Notes: generated from the letters alone by a model not told the origin. A stretch of 64,000 bases of DNA from Streptomyces sp. NRRL F-5135 (GCF_000719775.1 NZ_JOHR01000009.1:62001-126000), one strand, 5' to 3'. Shown: positions 1 to 8,862, numbered from the stretch's first letter. A program made the numbers and translations.

Positions 1-1140
1 CTGCCCACGATTCCCCTGTTCATGCTGGCCGGGATCCTCCTCGGCCCCCACACCCCCGGCCTCGTGCTGGTCTCCGACCCGCACGACCTGGAGATGCTGT
101 CGGCGCTCGGCCTCGTGCTGCTGCTCTTCTACCTGGGGCTCGAGTTCCACCTGGACGACCTCAAGGAGGGCGGCCGGAAGATGGCCCTCGCCGGCGGGGC
201 GTATCTCGCGCTCAACGTCGGCGCCGGGCTGGCCTTCGGCTTCGCGATGGGCTGGGGCACGTCCGAGGCGCTGGTGCTCGCCGGAGTGCTCGGCATCTCC
301 TCGTCCGCGATCGTGACGAAGGTCCTGGTCGACCTCGGCCGCATCGGCAACCCCGAGACGAAACCGATCCTCGGCATCATCGTGGTCGAGGACATCTTCC
401 TGGCCCTCTACCTGGCCGCGCTGCAACCGATCCTGTCGGGCGCGGACAGCCTCTCCGCCGCGCTGATGGACGGCGGCAAGGCGTTCGGCTTCCTGCTGCT
501 GCTCGCGCTCGCCGCGCGGTACGGGACCCGGGTCGTGGGCCGGTTCATCGCCACCAGGGACGACGAGCTGCTCGTCATCTCGTTCCTCGGCATCGCCGTC
601 TTCGTCGCGGGTGTCTCCGAGTGGTTCGGAGTGGCGGATGCCATCGGCGCGTTCATGGTCGGTCTGATGCTGGGCGGTACGACCTCGGGCGACCGGATCC
701 GCAAGCTCGTGCATCCGCTGCGGGACGCGTTCGGCGCGATCTTCTTCTTCGCCTTCGGTCTTTCGATCAACCCGGGCGACCTGCCGACCGTGCTCTGGCC
801 GGTGCTCGTGGCCGCCGTCATCACCCTGGTGATGAACGTCGCGGCGGGGCTGTCGGCCGCCAAGATCTTCGGCTTCGGGGCACTGCCCGCGGCCAACATC
901 TCGACCACGCTGCTGGCCCGGGGCGAGTTCGCGCTCATCCTCGCCACGATGGCGGCGGGCGCGGGCCTCGATCCACGGCTCGCGCCGTTCATCGCGGGCT
1001 ACGTCCTGGTCCTGGCCGTCCTCGGCCCGCTGGCCGCCGGCCGGTCGCACTGGCTCGCCCGGATCCTGCCGGGCGGCAAGGACGGAGGCGACGGGCCCAC
1101 AGGCGGTGAGCCGACGCGAGAGGCCGCCTCCACCGCATGA
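1..1140 (+). CDS. CPA2-family cation/proton antiporter, 5' end outside window
   Basis: This is a membrane antiporter of the monovalent cation:proton antiporter-2 (KefB/KhtU-like) family, which exchanges K+ or Na+ for protons. The reading frame is open from base 1 (LPTIPLF precedes the first Met at 22), so the true start lies upstream of the window. About 380 residues with 10 or more hydrophobic helices are visible. They include the family-typical segments LLFYLGLEF, GISSSAIVTKVL and GIIVVEDIFLAL (conserved acidic pair in a core helix). A short hydrophilic tail of about 30 residues ends at the TGA. In actinobacteria such genes often follow a TrkA-C regulatory subunit gene, which would sit just outside the window. 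The family assignment is firm; the transported ion is not known. Confidence 0.88.
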   Translation: MPTIPLFMLAGILLGPHTPGLVLVSDPHDLEMLSALGLVLLLFYLGLEFHLDDLKEGGRKMALAGGAYLALNVGAGLAFGFAMGWGTSEALVLAGVLGISSSAIVTKVLVDLGRIGNPETKPILGIIVVEDIFLALYLAALQPILSGADSLSAALMDGGKAFGFLLLLALAARYGTRVVGRFIATRDDELLVISFLGIAVFVAGVSEWFGVADAIGAFMVGLMLGGTTSGDRIRKLVHPLRDAFGAIFFFAFGLSINPGDLPTVLWPVLVAAVITLVMNVAAGLSAAKIFGFGALPAANISTTLLARGEFALILATMAAGAGLDPRLAPFIAGYVLVLAVLGPLAAGRSHWLARILPGGKDGGDGPTGGEPTREAASTA

Positions 1141-1205
1141 CCGCAGCCGCCTTACGTAGGTACGACGCGCACGACGCGCGTGACGCTCCACCGCACGGCA
1201 CGCGA

Positions 1206-1256
1206 ACAGCCGCGGCGCCCCGCTCGTCAGGCCGACGACCGGGGCGCCGCGGCTGT
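1206..1256. terminator. Bidirectional hairpin between convergent genes
   Basis: A perfect 17-bp GC-rich stem (1206-1222 with 1240-1256) and a 17-nt loop lie between the antiporter and the convergent phosphatase gene. No T-run follows, which is common for Streptomyces terminators. Confidence 0.7.
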
Positions 1257-1289
1257 CGGGGTGCGGAGGGCCGCCGGTACGGGGGGCCG

Positions 1290-1376
1290 CCGGTCAGGGT
1301 TCGCGGCTGAACAGAGTTCATGGCCGATCAGCCTTCACGGGCTGAACAGGGTTCGCGGCCGGTCAGGGTTCGCGGC
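1290..1376. repeat. 18-bp direct repeat
   Basis: The 18-mer ccggtcagggttcgcggc occurs at 1290-1307 and again at 1359-1376, where it overlaps the last codons of the phosphatase gene. Degenerate partial copies (tgaacagggttcgcgg) lie between them. This looks like local duplication around the 3' end of the gene; no function is evident. Confidence 0.6.
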
Positions 1377-2508
1377 AGATCAGCAGGAGGGCGCGGTCGT
1401 CGTTCACGTCCTTCGCCACCGCCTCGATCAGATGCCAGGCCGCGCCCTCGAACCCCGGCGCGACATAGCGGTCCGCCTCGCCGGTGAGCCGGTCGATGCC
1501 CTCGCCCAGATCCCGTCCGGGCGCCTCGACCAGGCCGTCCGTGAAGAGCATCAGCACGTCCCCCGGGCACAGCGAGCCCTTGACCGGGTCGAACTGCGCG
1601 CCGTCGTACACGCCGAGCAGCGGCCCCTCGCCGGACTTCTCCTCCCAGCGCCCACTGCCCGCGTGCAGTTGGAGGGCGGGCAGATGGCCCGCCGAGAGCA
1701 ACTCGTAGTCGCCGGACTCCAGGTCGAGCACCAGGTGGATGGAGGTGGCGAAGCCCTCGTCCCAGTCCTGGCGGAGCAGATAGCCGTTGGCCGCGGGCAG
1801 GAAGTTGTGCGGGGGAAGCGAGCCCAGGAGACCTCCGAAGGCACCGGACAGCAGCAGGGCGCGGGAGCCCGCGTCCATGCCCTTGCCGGAGACGTCGGTC
1901 AGGACGACCTCCAGGGTCCGGCCGCCGTTCGTCCGGGCCGCCACGACGAAGTCGCCGGAGAAGGACTGGCCGCCGGCCGGGCGCAGGGCCATCTCCTGGT
2001 GCCAGCCCTGCGGCAGCCGGGGCAGCGCGCTCTGCACCCTGATGCGTTCACGCAGGTCGAAGAGCATCGTGCCGCCACGCCGCCAGGGCACTCCGACCCT
2101 CGCCCTGAACTGGGCGATCAGTAGCCCGAACAGCCCGCAGGCGGCCACCACCAGCACCGTGCCGGGCGTGACGCGGCCCGGCCCGTCCGGGTACGGGCCC
2201 AGGACCATGGACTCGACGATCAGCGCGGCGGCCGCCGCCGCGTACAGGCTGAGCAGGCTGGCGGGCCGCAGCAGCAGCCCGCCCGCCACGATGGGCAGGA
2301 CGAGCGCGGAGGGCGCGCACCACATCGGCAGCGCGATCGTCGCCAGCGCGATGGCCGGGACCGTGAGCAGCAGTCCGGCGAGCGCGATCCAGTCGGAGCC
2401 GTCGCCACGGAAGTAGTCGACGCCCGATTTGCGCACGCTGTTGCGGACCCGGTGCAGCGTCATGCGCATCCGGGCCGAGTACGAATCCGCTCCCGCGACA
2501 CCAGCCAT
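1363..2508 (-). CDS. Membrane-anchored SpoIIE-type PP2C serine phosphatase
   Basis: This is a 381-residue protein with three or four N-terminal transmembrane helices (about residues 40-135) and a cytoplasmic SpoIIE/RsbU-type PPM phosphatase domain (about 150-380). Metal-binding motifs are visible: GDFVVAA, VLTDVSGKGMDA, MLFTDGLVEA and a C-terminal NDDRALLLI. Such enzymes dephosphorylate anti-sigma-factor antagonists and so release sigma factors. No PAS, GAF or kinase-like ATPase domain is attached, so the input would come through the membrane segment. The gene stands alone and convergent with the antiporter; its partner antagonist is not in the window. The start ATG at 2508 gives a short basic N-terminus before the first helix. 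Confidence 0.88.
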   Translation of the reverse strand: MAGVAGADSYSARMRMTLHRVRNSVRKSGVDYFRGDGSDWIALAGLLLTVPAIALATIALPMWCAPSALVLPIVAGGLLLRPASLLSLYAAAAAALIVESMVLGPYPDGPGRVTPGTVLVVAACGLFGLLIAQFRARVGVPWRRGGTMLFDLRERIRVQSALPRLPQGWHQEMALRPAGGQSFSGDFVVAARTNGGRTLEVVLTDVSGKGMDAGSRALLLSGAFGGLLGSLPPHNFLPAANGYLLRQDWDEGFATSIHLVLDLESGDYELLSAGHLPALQLHAGSGRWEEKSGEGPLLGVYDGAQFDPVKGSLCPGDVLMLFTDGLVEAPGRDLGEGIDRLTGEADRYVAPGFEGAAWHLIEAVAKDVNDDRALLLICREP

Positions 2509-2615
2509 TGCCCTTGGACTTTACCGAGCCCGAGGGGTGCCGTGCAGAGGGACCCCTGTGACATTGCGTTCGAAACCGGGTCGCTTCGTCAACGGACGCT
2601 TGATACTGATGGCAT

Positions 2616-3878
2616 ATGACCACTGAAACGCGCATTCTCGGCCGTGCCGACTGGGACCGCTGGTACGCATCGTTGGAACTCGCGTTCGGCGGAGTCACCG
2701 AGCCGCCGGAGGAACGCTCACTGTACGAGGCGCTGACGGAGCACGAGCGCTCGATCGGCGTCTGGGACGGCGGCCAATGCGTCGGCACGGCGGGGGCGTT
2801 CAGCTTCCGGCTCACCGTGCCGGGCGGCGCGTCGGTGCCCGCGGCGGGGGTCACGATGGTGAGCGTGGCGGCGACCCACCGCAGGCGGGGACTGCTCACG
2901 TCGATGATGCGGCGCCAACTGGACGACATTCGTTCGTGGGATGAACCGCTCGCTCTGTTGACGGCCTCCGAACCGGCGATCTACGGGCGGTACGGCTACG
3001 GCGCGGCGACCCAGCAGCTGTTGCTGCGGATCGACACCTCCCAGGTGCGGCTCTCCGTGCCGGACGGGAGGGGTGGCGACGGCGACGCCGACGGCACCGA
3101 CGAGGTGAGCCTGCGCCTGGCGACGCCGCACGAACCGGCCGTGCTGGAGGCGTGCGAGGCCGTGTACGCCGCGCACGTAGCCGGCCGGCCCGGAATGCTC
3201 GCCCGGCGGCCCGGCTGGGAGCGGTTGCCCGTGGTCGACGGGAAGCGGGAGAAGGACGGGATGTCGCCCCTCCAGTGCGTCCTGGCCGAGCGGCGGGGCG
3301 AGGTGGTGGGGTTCACGCGCTACCGCGTCAAGCCGGAATGGGAGGAGGCGGGCCCCAAGGGCACGGTCCACGTGTCGGACCTCTACGGGCTCGACCCGCG
3401 GGCGTACGCGGCGCTCTGGCGCCACCTGGCCGGGATCGACCTGACGTCGACGGTCGTGGTGCGCGACCTGCCGGTCGACGCGCCGGTCCAGCACCTGGTG
3501 TCCGACATCCGCCGGTGCGAGCCGCGGCTGCGGGACTCGCTGTACGTCCGGCTGGTGGAGGTCGGGGCCGCGCTCCAGGCCCGTACGTACCGGACGCCGG
3601 TGGACGTGGTGCTGGAGGTCGAGGACTCCTTCTGCCCCTGGAACGAGGGGCGGTGGCGGCTGTGCGGCGACCCCAAGGGCGCGTCCTGCGAGCGCACGGC
3701 CGACCAGCCCGATCTGCGGCTCTCGGTCAACGAGTTGGGCACCGCCTATCTGGGCGGGGTGTCGCTGACCGCGCTCGCGGGCGCGGGCCGGGTGCGGGAG
3801 CTGCGGCCGGGCGCGCTGGCGGAGGCGTCGACGGCGTTCGGGTCGGATGTCGCGCCGTGGCTGCCGCACGGGTTCTGA
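2616..3878 (+). CDS. Eis-like GNAT N-acetyltransferase
   Basis: This 420-residue protein matches the Eis (enhanced intracellular survival) architecture: an N-terminal GNAT domain, a second GNAT-like domain and a C-terminal sterol-carrier-like domain. The acetyl-CoA pyrophosphate loop is visible as [14 protein letters not shown] (about residues 88-101), followed by [12 protein letters not shown], which holds the tyrosine typical of the Eis active site. The protein ends in Phe; in Mycobacterium tuberculosis Eis the C-terminal Phe carboxylate takes part in catalysis, and this end is conserved here. Family members acetylate aminoglycosides and other amines; the substrate here is unknown. The start is ATG 2616, with only a weak ribosome binding site. 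The gene is divergent from the SpoIIE-type phosphatase across about 100 bp. Confidence 0.87.
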   Translation: MTTETRILGRADWDRWYASLELAFGGVTEPPEERSLYEALTEHERSIGVWDGGQCVGTAGAFSFRLTVPGGASVPAAGVTMVSVAATHRRRGLLTSMMRRQLDDIRSWDEPLALLTASEPAIYGRYGYGAATQQLLLRIDTSQVRLSVPDGRGGDGDADGTDEVSLRLATPHEPAVLEACEAVYAAHVAGRPGMLARRPGWERLPVVDGKREKDGMSPLQCVLAERRGEVVGFTRYRVKPEWEEAGPKGTVHVSDLYGLDPRAYAALWRHLAGIDLTSTVVVRDLPVDAPVQHLVSDIRRCEPRLRDSLYVRLVEVGAALQARTYRTPVDVVLEVEDSFCPWNEGRWRLCGDPKGASCERTADQPDLRLSVNELGTAYLGGVSLTALAGAGRVRELRPGALAEASTAFGSDVAPWLPHGF

Positions 3879-3880
3879 TG

Positions 3881-3952
3881 GGGCCGGGTCCCGGTTCGGT
3901 TCCGGGGCCGGGTCCCGGTTCGGTTCCGGGGCCGGTTCGGTTCCGGGGCCGG
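3881..3952. repeat. 24-bp tandem repeat behind the eis-like gene
   Basis: Two perfect copies of a 24-bp unit (gggccgggtcccggttcggt plus tccg) at 3881-3904 and 3905-3928, plus a shortened third copy, fill the gap between convergent genes. The internal symmetry (gggccg, cgggtcccg) may also form hairpins and act in termination. Confidence 0.75.
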
Positions 3953-3976
3953 TGACGGGCCCCGGGCCATGGCCTC

Positions 3977-4786
3977 TCAGCGTCGCTGGCAGGCGGGGCA
4001 CCAGAAGAGGTTGCGGGCGGCGAGGGGCGCCGTACGGATCTCCGTGCCGCACAGGTGACACGGCATCCGTGCCCGCCGGTAGACGTAGACCTCGCCGCCG
4101 TGGTCGTCCACGCGCGGCGGGCGGCCCATGGCCTCCGGCGTGTGCTCGGGCCGGACGGTGTCGATCCGGTTGTTCCGCACGCCCTCGCGCATCAGGGCGA
4201 CCAGGTCCGCCCAGATGCTCTCCCACTCGGCGCGGGTCAGGTCCCTGCCGGCCCGGTACGGGTCGATGCCGTGCCGGAAGAGGACCTCGGCGCGGTAGAC
4301 GTTGCCGACACCCGCGATGACCTTCTGGTCCATCAGCAGGGCGGCGACGGTCGTACGGGACCGGGAGATCCGCGCCCACGCCTTCTCCCCGTCGTCCTCG
4401 GGGCGCAGGGGGTCCGGGCCGAGCCGGTCGTGTATCGCCTGCTTCTCGGGCCCGCCGACCAGGGCGCAGGTGGTGGGGCCGCGCAGGTCGGCGTAGTGCT
4501 CGTCGTTGAGCAGCCGGAGGCGGACGGTGTCGGTGGGCGGCGGGGCCGGGGCCGTACCGAAACCGAGCTTGCCGAAGAGGCCGAGGTGGACATGGACCCA
4601 GTCGTCGGCACCGAAGCCGAGGAAGAGGTGCTTGCCGTGGGCGTCGACGTCGGCGAGGACCCGGCCGTCGAGCAGCGCGGCACTGTCGGCGAACTTGCCC
4701 TGCGGGCTGCTGACCCGGGCGGGGCGGCCGCCGAAGCGGACGAAGTGGTCCTCGGCCAGGCGGTGGATGGTATGCCCTTCGGGCAC
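3977..4786 (-). CDS. Fpg/Nei-family DNA glycosylase/AP lyase (Nei2-like)
   Basis: This 269-residue base-excision repair enzyme removes oxidised bases and nicks the abasic site. After removal of the initiator, the protein begins PEGHTIHR, with the catalytic N-terminal Pro and Glu of the family; the PEGH form is typical of Nei rather than MutM. Also visible are the conserved Lys in HGKHLF, the H2TH region [15 protein letters not shown], and a C-terminal zinc finger CHLC...CPAC (about residues 246-266). The start is GTG at 4786, which exactly yields the required PE terminus, behind a GAGAGGGA ribosome binding site. It lies just downstream of rpiB on the same strand, separated by a palindrome-rich stretch. 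Confidence 0.92.
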   Translation of the reverse strand: MPEGHTIHRLAEDHFVRFGGRPARVSSPQGKFADSAALLDGRVLADVDAHGKHLFLGFGADDWVHVHLGLFGKLGFGTAPAPPPTDTVRLRLLNDEHYADLRGPTTCALVGGPEKQAIHDRLGPDPLRPEDDGEKAWARISRSRTTVAALLMDQKVIAGVGNVYRAEVLFRHGIDPYRAGRDLTRAEWESIWADLVALMREGVRNNRIDTVRPEHTPEAMGRPPRVDDHGGEVYVYRRARMPCHLCGTEIRTAPLAARNLFWCPACQRR

Positions 4787-4789
4787 GCT

Positions 4790-4952
4790 GGTTCGTCCCT
4801 CTCTTTTTTGAGGCTCGGTTCGCCTCCGGGGCGCTCGCTGTACCCATCAGCGGCCTCCGGCCGCGGGCACTGTCGACGGTCGACCGTGCCCGGCTCCTCG
4901 TTCCTCGGAGCCTCCGCCCACGCGGCGGAGCCGCATATCGAGCACAGCCGCC
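4790..4952. repeat. Cluster of short palindromes between nei-like gene and rpiB
   Basis: About 160 bp hold at least four adjacent hairpins: gcggcc/ggccgc near 4850, a gggcac...gtgccc palindrome with internal gtcgac sites (about 4864-4892), ggctcc/ggagcc (about 4893-4913) and ctccgc/gcggag (about 4914-4932). No coding sense is apparent. The cluster starts exactly where RpiB homology stops, so it looks inserted or expanded at the expense of the rpiB 3' end. It may be a REP-like intergenic mosaic repeat; the family is unknown to me. Confidence 0.65.
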
Positions 4953-5342
4953 CGAGTACGGGGTCTTGAGGAAGACCTCCACGAAGGAGACCAGTTCGTC
5001 GAGGGTGTGCATACGGCCGCCGACCGAGATGACGTTCGCGTTGTTGTGCTCGCGGCCCAGCGCCGCCGTCTCCTGGCTCCAGGCCAGGATCGCCCGGACG
5101 CCCTTGACCTTGTTCGCCGCGATCTGCTCGCCGTTGCCGGAGCCGCCGATCACGATGCCCAGGCTCTCCGGGTCCGCGGCCGTGCGCTCCGCCGCGCGCA
5201 GGCAGAAGGGCGGGTAGTCGTCCTGGGCGTCGTAGACGTGCGGGCCGCAGTCGACGGGCTCATGACCCTGCTCTGTGAGCCAGGTCACCAGGTGGTTCTT
5301 CAGTTCGAAGCCGGCGTGGTCGGAGCCGAGGTAAACGCGCAT
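4953..5342 (-). CDS. rpiB: Ribose-5-phosphate isomerase B, C-terminal end and stop lost
   Basis: RpiB interconverts ribose 5-phosphate and ribulose 5-phosphate in the pentose phosphate pathway. From ATG 5342 the protein reads MRVYLGSDHAGFELKNHL, with the family motifs GSDHAG, IVIGGSGNGEQIAANK and REHNNANVISVGGR, so the active-site Cys position carries Ser (GGSGNG), as is common in this branch. Homology runs through FLKTPYS (about residue 130). The usual last 25-30 residues are missing, and the sequence passes straight into the palindrome cluster. In this frame no stop occurs until 2718, far inside the next genes; a +1 frame would stop at about 4850. The coordinates given cover only the recognisable domain. 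A sequencing error or a genuine 3' replacement are both possible. Confidence 0.8.
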
Positions 5343-5543
5343 GGGCCGAAGTCTGACACGTGCGGTGTGCGCGGCGCCCGGTTGGGTATCGAAGAGCGGG
5401 TCAGGATCGCGCGGCGCAGCTACCTCTTCGTGCGCAACCGCCCCCTGGGTAAAGAAACGGAATATACCCTTCCGATTTTCGGGGAGCGGGCGCTTCAATG
5501 CCGGGAACCGCCTGTGGGCGGACTCGAACGTAAGGACTCCTGC

Positions 5544-7088
5544 ATGACCTCCGTGCTTCCTCCCGCTCCGAGCGGCGGACACCCCGCCGGGGCCGGGGAT
5601 CCGCACTCCCCGGACGGGCTCCAGGCCGGTCTCAAGAACCGCCATCTGTCGATGATCGCGATCGGCGGGGTGATCGGTGCCGGGCTGTTCGTCGGTTCCA
5701 GCGCCGGTATCGCCGCCGCCGGGCCGGCCATCCTGCTCTCGTACGCCCTGGTCGGCGCCATGGTCGTACTGGTGATGCGGATGCTGGGCGAGATGGCCGC
5801 GGCCCAGCCGACCTCCGGCTCCTTCTCCGCCTACGCCGACCGGGCGCTGGGGCGCTGGGCCGGGTTCTCGATCGGCTGGCTGTACTGGTTCTTCTGGGTC
5901 GTGGTGCTGGCGGTGGAGGCGACCGCGGGCGCGCAGATCCTGGAGGGCTGGATCCCGGCCGTGCCGCAGTGGGGCTGGGCGCTGATCGTGATGGTCGTGC
6001 TGACCGCGACGAACCTGGCGTCGGTGGCGTCGTACGGCGAATTCGAGTTCTGGTTCGCCGGGATCAAGGTCGTGGCGATCGCCGGGTTCGTGGTGATAGG
6101 CCTGCTGGCCGTGTTCGGGGTGCTGCCCGGGTCGGACAACCCGGGCGCGGGTTTCGCGCACCTCACGGACACGGGCGGCTTCTTCCCGAAGGGGCCGGGA
6201 GCGATCCTCACCGGCATTCTGATGGTCGTCTTCTCGTTCATGGGCAGCGAGATCGTCACGCTCGCCGCCGGGGAGTCCGCGAACCCGCAGCGTGCCGTCT
6301 CCAAGGCGACCAACAGCGTGATCTGGCGGATCGCGGTCTTCTACCTGGGCTCGATCTTCGTCGTGCTGACGCTGCTGCCGTGGAACGACGCGTCGATCAT
6401 CAAGGACGGCTCGTACGTGGCCTCGCTGAACTCGATCGGGATCCCGCACGCCGGGCAGGTCATGAACGTGATCGTCCTGACGGCCGTGCTGTCCTGTCTG
6501 AACTCCGGCCTCTACACGGCCTCCCGGATGGCCTTCTCGCTCGGGCGGCGCGGCGACGCGCCCGCCGCCTTCGCCCGGACCAACGGCCGGGGCGTGCCGC
6601 AGGCGGCGATCCTGTCGTCCGTCCTGTTCGGCTTCGTCGCCGTCTTCTTCAACTACAAGTGGCCGGACACGGTCTTCGCGTTCCTGCTGAACTCGTCGGG
6701 CGCGGTGGCGCTGTTCGTCTGGCTCGTCATCTGTTTCACCCAGCTGAGGATGCGCGGGATCATCCTGCGGGAGGCGCCGGAGAAGCTGGTCGTACGGATG
6801 TGGCTCTTCCCGTACCTGACCTGGGCGACGATCGCGATGATCTCGTTCGTGCTGGTCTACATGCTCACCGACGACGCCGGGCGCGAGCAGGTACTGCTGT
6901 CGCTGCTGGTGGCGGCGTTCGTGGTGGCGATCGCGCTGGCGCGGGAAACGGTCCACCGGCGGCGGGGCGGCGGCGCGAAGGGTGCCGCCGGGGTCTCCGC
7001 GGCCGGCGGCGCGGGCTCCGGTGAGCCGGCGCCGGGCCAGGTCGGCACCGCGCGCTCCGCCGGGCCGGAGGACCGCATCAGCACCTGA
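5544..7088 (+). CDS. APC-superfamily amino acid permease (GabP/AnsP type)
   Basis: This 514-residue inner-membrane amino acid:proton symporter has twelve predicted helices. The AAT-family N-terminal signature LKNRHLSMIAIGGVIGAGLF follows a short Pro/Gly-rich tail, and FSFMGSEIVTLAAGESANP is the conserved loop around helix 6. Basic amino acids, GABA or asparagine are typical substrates of this branch; the sequence alone does not decide. An in-frame extension to 5007 exists, but ATG 5544 is preceded by AAGGA at proper distance and starts where homology starts. The C-terminal 40 residues are Ala/Gly-rich and probably disordered. The gene is monocistronic, with a strong hairpin behind it. Confidence 0.9.
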   Translation: MTSVLPPAPSGGHPAGAGDPHSPDGLQAGLKNRHLSMIAIGGVIGAGLFVGSSAGIAAAGPAILLSYALVGAMVVLVMRMLGEMAAAQPTSGSFSAYADRALGRWAGFSIGWLYWFFWVVVLAVEATAGAQILEGWIPAVPQWGWALIVMVVLTATNLASVASYGEFEFWFAGIKVVAIAGFVVIGLLAVFGVLPGSDNPGAGFAHLTDTGGFFPKGPGAILTGILMVVFSFMGSEIVTLAAGESANPQRAVSKATNSVIWRIAVFYLGSIFVVLTLLPWNDASIIKDGSYVASLNSIGIPHAGQVMNVIVLTAVLSCLNSGLYTASRMAFSLGRRGDAPAAFARTNGRGVPQAAILSSVLFGFVAVFFNYKWPDTVFAFLLNSSGAVALFVWLVICFTQLRMRGIILREAPEKLVVRMWLFPYLTWATIAMISFVLVYMLTDDAGREQVLLSLLVAAFVVAIALARETVHRRRGGGAKGAAGVSAAGGAGSGEPAPGQVGTARSAGPEDRIST

Positions 7089-7099
7089 CACCTGACAGT

Positions 7100-7147
7100 G
7101 AGGCTCTTCCCTCGCGCCCGTTGTTTCCAGGGCGAGGGAAGAGCCTC
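7100..7147. terminator. Bidirectional terminator between permease gene and bioY
   Basis: A perfect 16-bp stem (gaggctcttccctcgc, 7100-7115 with 7132-7147) and a 16-nt loop lie between two convergent genes. Confidence 0.85.
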
Positions 7148-7163
7148 GTCTCATGTACGTCCG

Positions 7164-7748
7164 TCAGCCGCGGCGTCCGGCGAGTTTCCAGGCCGCGGGC
7201 AGCGCGCCCATCGCCAGTGCGGCCTTGAGCGCGTCCCCCAGCAGGAACGGGACCAGACCGGCGGCCACGGCGGCGCTCAGCGACATCCCGCTGCTCAGCG
7301 CCAGGTACGGGACACCGACCGCGTAGGTGACCGCCGAGCCCACGGCCATCGTCCCGGCCGTACGGAGCACGGAACGGTCGCCGCCCCGGCGGGCCAGCGC
7401 GCCCACCACCGTGGCCGCGAGCAGCATGCCCAGTACATAGCCGAAGGAGGCGCCGCCGGGTCCGGACGAACCCGCGGAGAACCAGGGCATCCCGGCCATC
7501 CCGACCACGGTGTAGACGGCCAGCGAGAGGAAGCCGCGGCGGGCGCCGAGGGCGGTGCCGACGAGCAGGGCGGCGAAGGTCTGCCCGGTGACCGGGACGG
7601 GGGAACCCGGGACGGGCACGGACACCTGTGCCGCGAGGCCGGTGAGTACGGCGCCGCCGAGAACCAGGGCGATGTCCCTCGTACGGGTGGCGGGGAGCAG
7701 ATCGGCGAGGACCGCTCCGGAACGGGGGGCTGCGGCGGCAGTGGCCAT
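7164..7748 (-). CDS. bioY: BioY-type biotin uptake S-component
   Basis: This 194-residue membrane protein with about six helices is the biotin-binding S-component of an ECF transporter; many BioY proteins also work without their own ATPase, and no bioM/bioN is adjacent. Family motifs are present: PVPVTGQTFAALLVG, GGASFGYVLGM near the middle, and GDALKAALA towards the end. ATG 7748 is chosen because GGAG sits 5-6 nt upstream and homology starts there; an alternative ATG at 7802 would add 18 residues. It is divergent from sodF. Confidence 0.9.
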   Translation of the reverse strand: MATAAAAPRSGAVLADLLPATRTRDIALVLGGAVLTGLAAQVSVPVPGSPVPVTGQTFAALLVGTALGARRGFLSLAVYTVVGMAGMPWFSAGSSGPGGASFGYVLGMLLAATVVGALARRGGDRSVLRTAGTMAVGSAVTYAVGVPYLALSSGMSLSAAVAAGLVPFLLGDALKAALAMGALPAAWKLAGRRG

Positions 7749-7950
7749 GGGGACTCCGCGGTCGTGAGGGCGTTCGGACAGATCGACGATAGCCGACGGC
7801 ATCCGGGTCGAACACCGTCACTCGTCCACAAACCGGAGGTGAGGGCGTTGTCAGGGGTGTGACAAAGCCCGCGTGACCCCCGGGGCTCGGCGACGCGGAC
7901 CCGGGCTCGGGTGACGCGCCCCACAGTGATCTGTTGCTGCTAGCGTGCAC

Positions 7951-7967
7951 TTGCATAGAATGCGCAA
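7951..7967. promoter_or_regulatory. Nur-type operator upstream of sodF
   Basis: The inverted repeat ttgcat-agaat-gcgcaa matches the Nur box pattern (TTGCaa-N5-ttGCAA) used by the nickel-responsive Fur-family repressor of Streptomyces. It ends 25 bp before the sodF ATG, so Ni-Nur binding would block transcription, as known for S. coelicolor sodF. Confidence 0.75.
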
Positions 7968-7992
7968 TAAGACACGGAGGGCTCGGAGACCC

Positions 7993-8634
7993 ATGGCCAC
8001 CTACACGCTTCCTGAACTTCCGTACGACTACACGGCGCTCGAGCCGGTCATCGACCCGCAGATCGTCGAGCTGCACCACGACAAGCACCACGCGGCCTAT
8101 GTGAAGGGGGCCAACGACACCCTCGAACAGCTGGCGGAAGCCCGTGACAAGGGGTCGTGGGGATCGATCAACGGGCTGGAGAAGAACCTGGCGTTCCATC
8201 TCTCCGGCCACATCCTGCACTCGATCTACTGGCACAACATGACCGGTGACGGCGGCGGCGAGCCGCTGGCGGAGGACGGCGTGGGGGAGCTGGCGGACGC
8301 GATCGCCGAGTCGTTCGGATCGTTCGCCGGCTTCAAGGCCCAGCTGACCAAGGCGGCGGCGACCACCCAGGGCTCCGGCTGGGGCGTCCTCGCGTACGAA
8401 CCGGTGAGCGGGCGGCTGATCGTCGAGCAGGTCTACGACCACCAGGGCAACGTCGGCCAGGGCTCGGTCCCGATCCTGGTCTTCGACGCCTGGGAGCACG
8501 CCTTCTACCTCCAGTACAAGAACCAGAAGGTGGACTTCATCGAGGCGATGTGGCGGGTCGTCAACTGGCAGGACGTGGCCAAGCGCCACACCGCCGCGAA
8601 GCAGCGGGCGAACAATCTGCTGCTCGCCCCTTGA
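7993..8634 (+). CDS. sodF: Iron(-zinc) superoxide dismutase SodF
   Basis: SodF dismutates superoxide in the cytoplasm. The 213 residues equal the usual Streptomyces length. Metal ligands are recognisable: His in [10 protein letters not shown], His in [13 protein letters not shown], and Asp/His in [21 protein letters not shown] and the start [15 protein letters not shown] are typical of the Fe/Mn family. The start ATG 7993 has GGAGG-like sequence upstream. The Nur-type operator suggests repression when nickel is available, when the nickel enzyme SodN serves instead. The 3' untranslated region probably yields the small RNA s-SodF. Confidence 0.96.
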   Translation: MATYTLPELPYDYTALEPVIDPQIVELHHDKHHAAYVKGANDTLEQLAEARDKGSWGSINGLEKNLAFHLSGHILHSIYWHNMTGDGGGEPLAEDGVGELADAIAESFGSFAGFKAQLTKAAATTQGSGWGVLAYEPVSGRLIVEQVYDHQGNVGQGSVPILVFDAWEHAFYLQYKNQKVDFIEAMWRVVNWQDVAKRHTAAKQRANNLLLAP

Positions 8635-8684
8635 GCGCGTGAGCCTCCTCCGGAGGCGCCCGGCTCGGGAGGCATGGAGATCGT

Positions 8685-8775
8685 CCTGCTCGTGATCGTC
8701 TTCTCAACCTTCACCAGCAGGCCGGCAGGGAGAAGGACCCCTGCGAGGACGTGACTCGCGGGGGTCCTTCTGTCG
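8685..8775 (+). ncRNA. Probable s-SodF small RNA from the sodF 3'UTR
   Basis: In S. coelicolor a ~90-nt RNA is processed from the 3'UTR of sodF and base-pairs with the 5' end of sodN mRNA. Here the sodF 3'UTR ends in a strong terminator. The stretch before it contains cttctcaaccttcacc (about 8699-8714), whose complement ggtgaaggttgagaag holds a ribosome-binding-site-like GAAGG, as expected for an anti-sodN seed. The boundaries are estimates from the terminator and the known length; sodN itself is outside the window, so pairing cannot be tested here. Confidence 0.55.
8731..8771 (+). terminator. Terminator of sodF / s-SodF
   Basis: The stem agaaggacccc...ggggtccttct, extended by tgcgag/ctcgcg pairing, is followed by gtcgtg. 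It is the only strong hairpin behind sodF. Confidence 0.8.
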
Positions 8776-8862
8776 TGCGCCGGGGGCGGGCGTGACCGGC
8801 CCGTGATGTCGTGCGCCGGGGCCGGGCGTCGTCCCCCGGTCCGGACGTGCCGTACGCGAGGA

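Noticed and set aside
2718..7154. A 1478-codon open frame on the minus strand
   Set aside because: Its only homologous part is RpiB (5342 to 4953). The rest is antisense or out of frame to firm genes (permease, nei-like, eis-like) and has the Arg/Pro/Gly-rich composition of GC-biased shadow frames.
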